64,000 nt of DNA. Source: Candidatus Pelagibacter sp. RS39. GTDB lineage: Bacteria > Pseudomonadota > Alphaproteobacteria > Pelagibacterales > Pelagibacteraceae. A program made the position numbers and the translations under genes. Location: contig NZ_CP020777.1 of NCBI RefSeq assembly GCF_002101315.1, forward strand, positions 62,001-126,000, read 5' to 3'. Numbering within the stretch: the first letter of the stretch is position 1; each line of letters starts with the position of its first letter. Shown piece by piece: positions 62,496-64,000 of the stretch. The notes under the pieces were generated by a model, which worked only from the letters and a program-made list of their open reading frames with translations, was not told where the DNA came from and did not search any database.

Positions 62496-63694
62496 TAGTT
62501 TAAATGATCAATAATTTTTTCAACTAATTCATCTGAAATTTCTGATTTGGATTTATAATTAAGTTTATCAATTTTTTTATTTTTATAAAAAATCGAAACT
62601 TCATTAAAATCTGAGTCAAAACCAATTGATTCATTTGATACATCATTTGCAACTATCCAGTCACAGTTTTTTTCACTTAGTTTTTTATTAGCATAGCTCT
62701 CTAAATTATTCGTTTCAGCTGCAAAACCCACCACAAGTTTTGGTCTTAAGGAGTTATGATTGGAGATACAATCAAGAATATCAACATTTTTCTCTAATTC
62801 TAAACTAATTTTATCTTGTTTTTTTATTTTTATTTTAGAGGTTTCTTTCACTTTATAGTCACACACTGCTGCTGAAAATATTGCAACATCCACTGGTAAA
62901 CTTTTAAGTGTCGATTGAAACATTTCCTCAGCAGTTTCAACCTCAATCAAATTAACATCATTATTTACTTTTAAATTAGTTGGCCCTGAAATTAAAGTTG
63001 TTTCAAAACCCTTTTTTGATAATGATTTCGCAATTTCATAACCTTGTTTACCACTCGATTTATTAGATATATATCTTACCGGATCGATGTACTCTTTGGT
63101 TGGTCCTGCAGTTACGACTGCCTTTAATTTAGTTTTTAGTTTTAAATCTTTGAAATAAATTTTTAGCTTACTTATTATCTCTTTTGGCTCTGACATTTTG
63201 CCTTCACCATATTCTCCACACGCCATATCTCCAACCTCAGGACCAATTAATTCATAATTATAGGTTTTAAGTTTCGTTATATTTTGTTTAGTAGACTGAT
63301 GTTCCCACATTCTTACATTCATCGCAGGAGCAATAAAAATTTTTTTATTTGACGCAAGAGCAACAGTTGAGGCTAAATCGTCAGAATTTCCATTAGCAAG
63401 TTTAGATATCGTGTTAGCTGTTGCAGGCGCAATTAAAATGAGGTCTGCCCATCTTGAAAGACTAATATGATCCATTTCTGCTTCATTTTCCACACTAAAA
63501 AGATCCTGATAAACTTTGGATTGAGATAACGAACTAATTGAAAGAGGTGTTACAAATTCAGCACCATTCTTAGTAAGAATTGTTTTTATACTTACACCAT
63601 CTTTTTTTAAAAGTCTGATTAATTCAAGACTTTTATATGCAGCTATACCTCCACAAATTATTAATAAGATTTTTTTATTATTCAAGTTACTCAT
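62495..63694 (-). CDS. coaBC: Bifunctional phosphopantothenoylcysteine decarboxylase/synthetase
   Basis: CoaBC makes 4'-phosphopantetheine in CoA synthesis. The N-terminal CoaC part (about 1-190) starts KKILLIICGGIAAYKSLELI. IAPAMNVRMWEHQSTK has the conserved PAMN motif and GDMACGEYGEGKM holds the catalytic Cys. The CoaB part has AVVTAGPTKEYIDPVRYISN. The length of 399 residues is normal. Together with coaE it shows CoA synthesis near the chromosome core. ubiB lies just upstream. Confidence 0.96.
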   Translation of the reverse strand: MSNLNNKKILLIICGGIAAYKSLELIRLLKKDGVSIKTILTKNGAEFVTPLSISSLSQSKVYQDLFSVENEAEMDHISLSRWADLILIAPATANTISKLANGNSDDLASTVALASNKKIFIAPAMNVRMWEHQSTKQNITKLKTYNYELIGPEVGDMACGEYGEGKMSEPKEIISKLKIYFKDLKLKTKLKAVVTAGPTKEYIDPVRYISNKSSGKQGYEIAKSLSKKGFETTLISGPTNLKVNNDVNLIEVETAEEMFQSTLKSLPVDVAIFSAAVCDYKVKETSKIKIKKQDKISLELEKNVDILDCISNHNSLRPKLVVGFAAETNNLESYANKKLSEKNCDWIVANDVSNESIGFDSDFNEVSIFYKNKKIDKLNYKSKSEISDELVEKIIDHLN

Positions 63695-63702
63695 GTAGTG
63701 AA

Positions 63703-64000
63703 TTAAAATACCAATAGACCAAAAATTACAAGGACTAAAAAGCCAATAATAGATTGGTTTCTAAAAGCGATCATTTCTGATTTTTTTGTATTCAAAGCGG
63801 TATAAGAGTTTGAATTTTGTGGAATTTGACCACTAGCCAAATATGATAGAGCTTGGTTAGCTTTATCCATTATTTCTGGAAATTCTGGTAATCTTTTAAT
63901 TACTTCAGAAGTACTTTGAATTGTCTCATTAATTGTGGTCATAGGATCTTTTGTTTCTCTCAACCAATTTTCCAAAACAGGTTTAGACGTAGTCCAAATG
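63703..64000 (-). CDS. ubiB: UbiB (ABC1/ADCK-type) protein, C-terminal part, runs off the window
   Basis: The frame is open from the window edge to a stop at 63703, giving about 99 C-terminal residues. KPVLENWLRETKDPMT is the end of the ABC1 kinase-like domain, and IGFLVLVIFGLLVF is a final membrane segment. UbiB supports ubiquinone synthesis. Order ubiB-coaBC-dut is conserved in Alphaproteobacteria. The catalytic part lies outside, so only family and position support the call. Confidence 0.75.
   Translation of the reverse strand, partial: IWTTSKPVLENWLRETKDPMTTINETIQSTSEVIKRLPEFPEIMDKANQALSYLASGQIPQNSNSYTALNTKKSEMIAFRNQSIIGFLVLVIFGLLVF

Overview
The window is a piece of the core chromosome of a SAR11-type alphaproteobacterium ('Candidatus Pelagibacter' or a close relative). 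The basis is the very low G+C (around 30% by eye), lysine/asparagine/isoleucine-rich proteins, almost no intergenic DNA (no gap exceeds 300 bases; the longest is 282), many 1-8 base gene overlaps, and gene orders typical of Alphaproteobacteria. I found no rRNA, tRNA, CRISPR array, insertion sequence, prophage or integrase.

Region 1 (1-21.1 kb) looks like the replication-origin neighbourhood. A leftward gene set (dnaQ-coaE-aroE-maf-ppsR, with secB, fxsA and a Tim44-like gene beyond it) and a rightward set (hemE-hemH-hemJ-rho) diverge from a 282-bp AT-rich gap. That gap holds DnaA-box-like sequences and a TTAA-N7-TTAA CtrA-type site, and in other Alphaproteobacteria the ppsR/hemE junction is a known origin location. 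Further right come mnmE, then mnmG-rsmG-parA-parB with a near-consensus parS inside the start of rsmG, the opposing leuS-lptE-holA operon, a DUF3576 lipoprotein and a highly expressed-looking porin with a strong terminator.

Region 2 (21.2-41.3 kb) is mixed housekeeping. It holds a ThiE-like protein, a YggS-type PLP protein, an L,D-transpeptidase-like protein, a winged-helix regulator with a degenerate receiver, a PfkB kinase, nth-dapB, a second sulfotransferase, grpE-dnaK-dnaJ, rdgB, LppC-like and BON lipoproteins with rsmI, malic enzyme, murJ, trpS, a NifU-like protein, a glucosaminidase and a polysaccharide deacetylase.

Region 3 (41.3-54.3 kb) is the conserved alphaproteobacterial block tsaB-fur-miaB-phoH-ybeY-lnt-metK-nusA-infB-rbfA-rpsO-pnp. 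Several usual members (rimI, corC, trmB, rimP, ylxR, truB) are absent from their normal places. The nusA leader has a promoter and a terminator-like hairpin, and the rpsO-pnp gap is a purine-rich tandem low-complexity tract.

Region 4 (54.3-64 kb) carries fabA-fabB-fabI diverging from an Irr-type iron regulator, followed by katG. Irr-box (ICE)-like palindromes lie upstream of both irr and katG, which suggests a small heme/iron-peroxide regulon. Next come a small 2-oxoglutarate dioxygenase-like protein, a DUF2061 membrane protein, a 59-residue Cys-rich protein behind paired Fur-box-like repeats, an SH3 protein, a ThiF-family protein, dut, coaBC and the 3' end of ubiB.

No large undescribed system is evident. 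The most interesting signals are regulatory or structural: the putative origin, parS, the Irr and Fur-like boxes, the rpsO-pnp tract, and the divergent tsaB/deacetylase genes whose 5' coding ends overlap.
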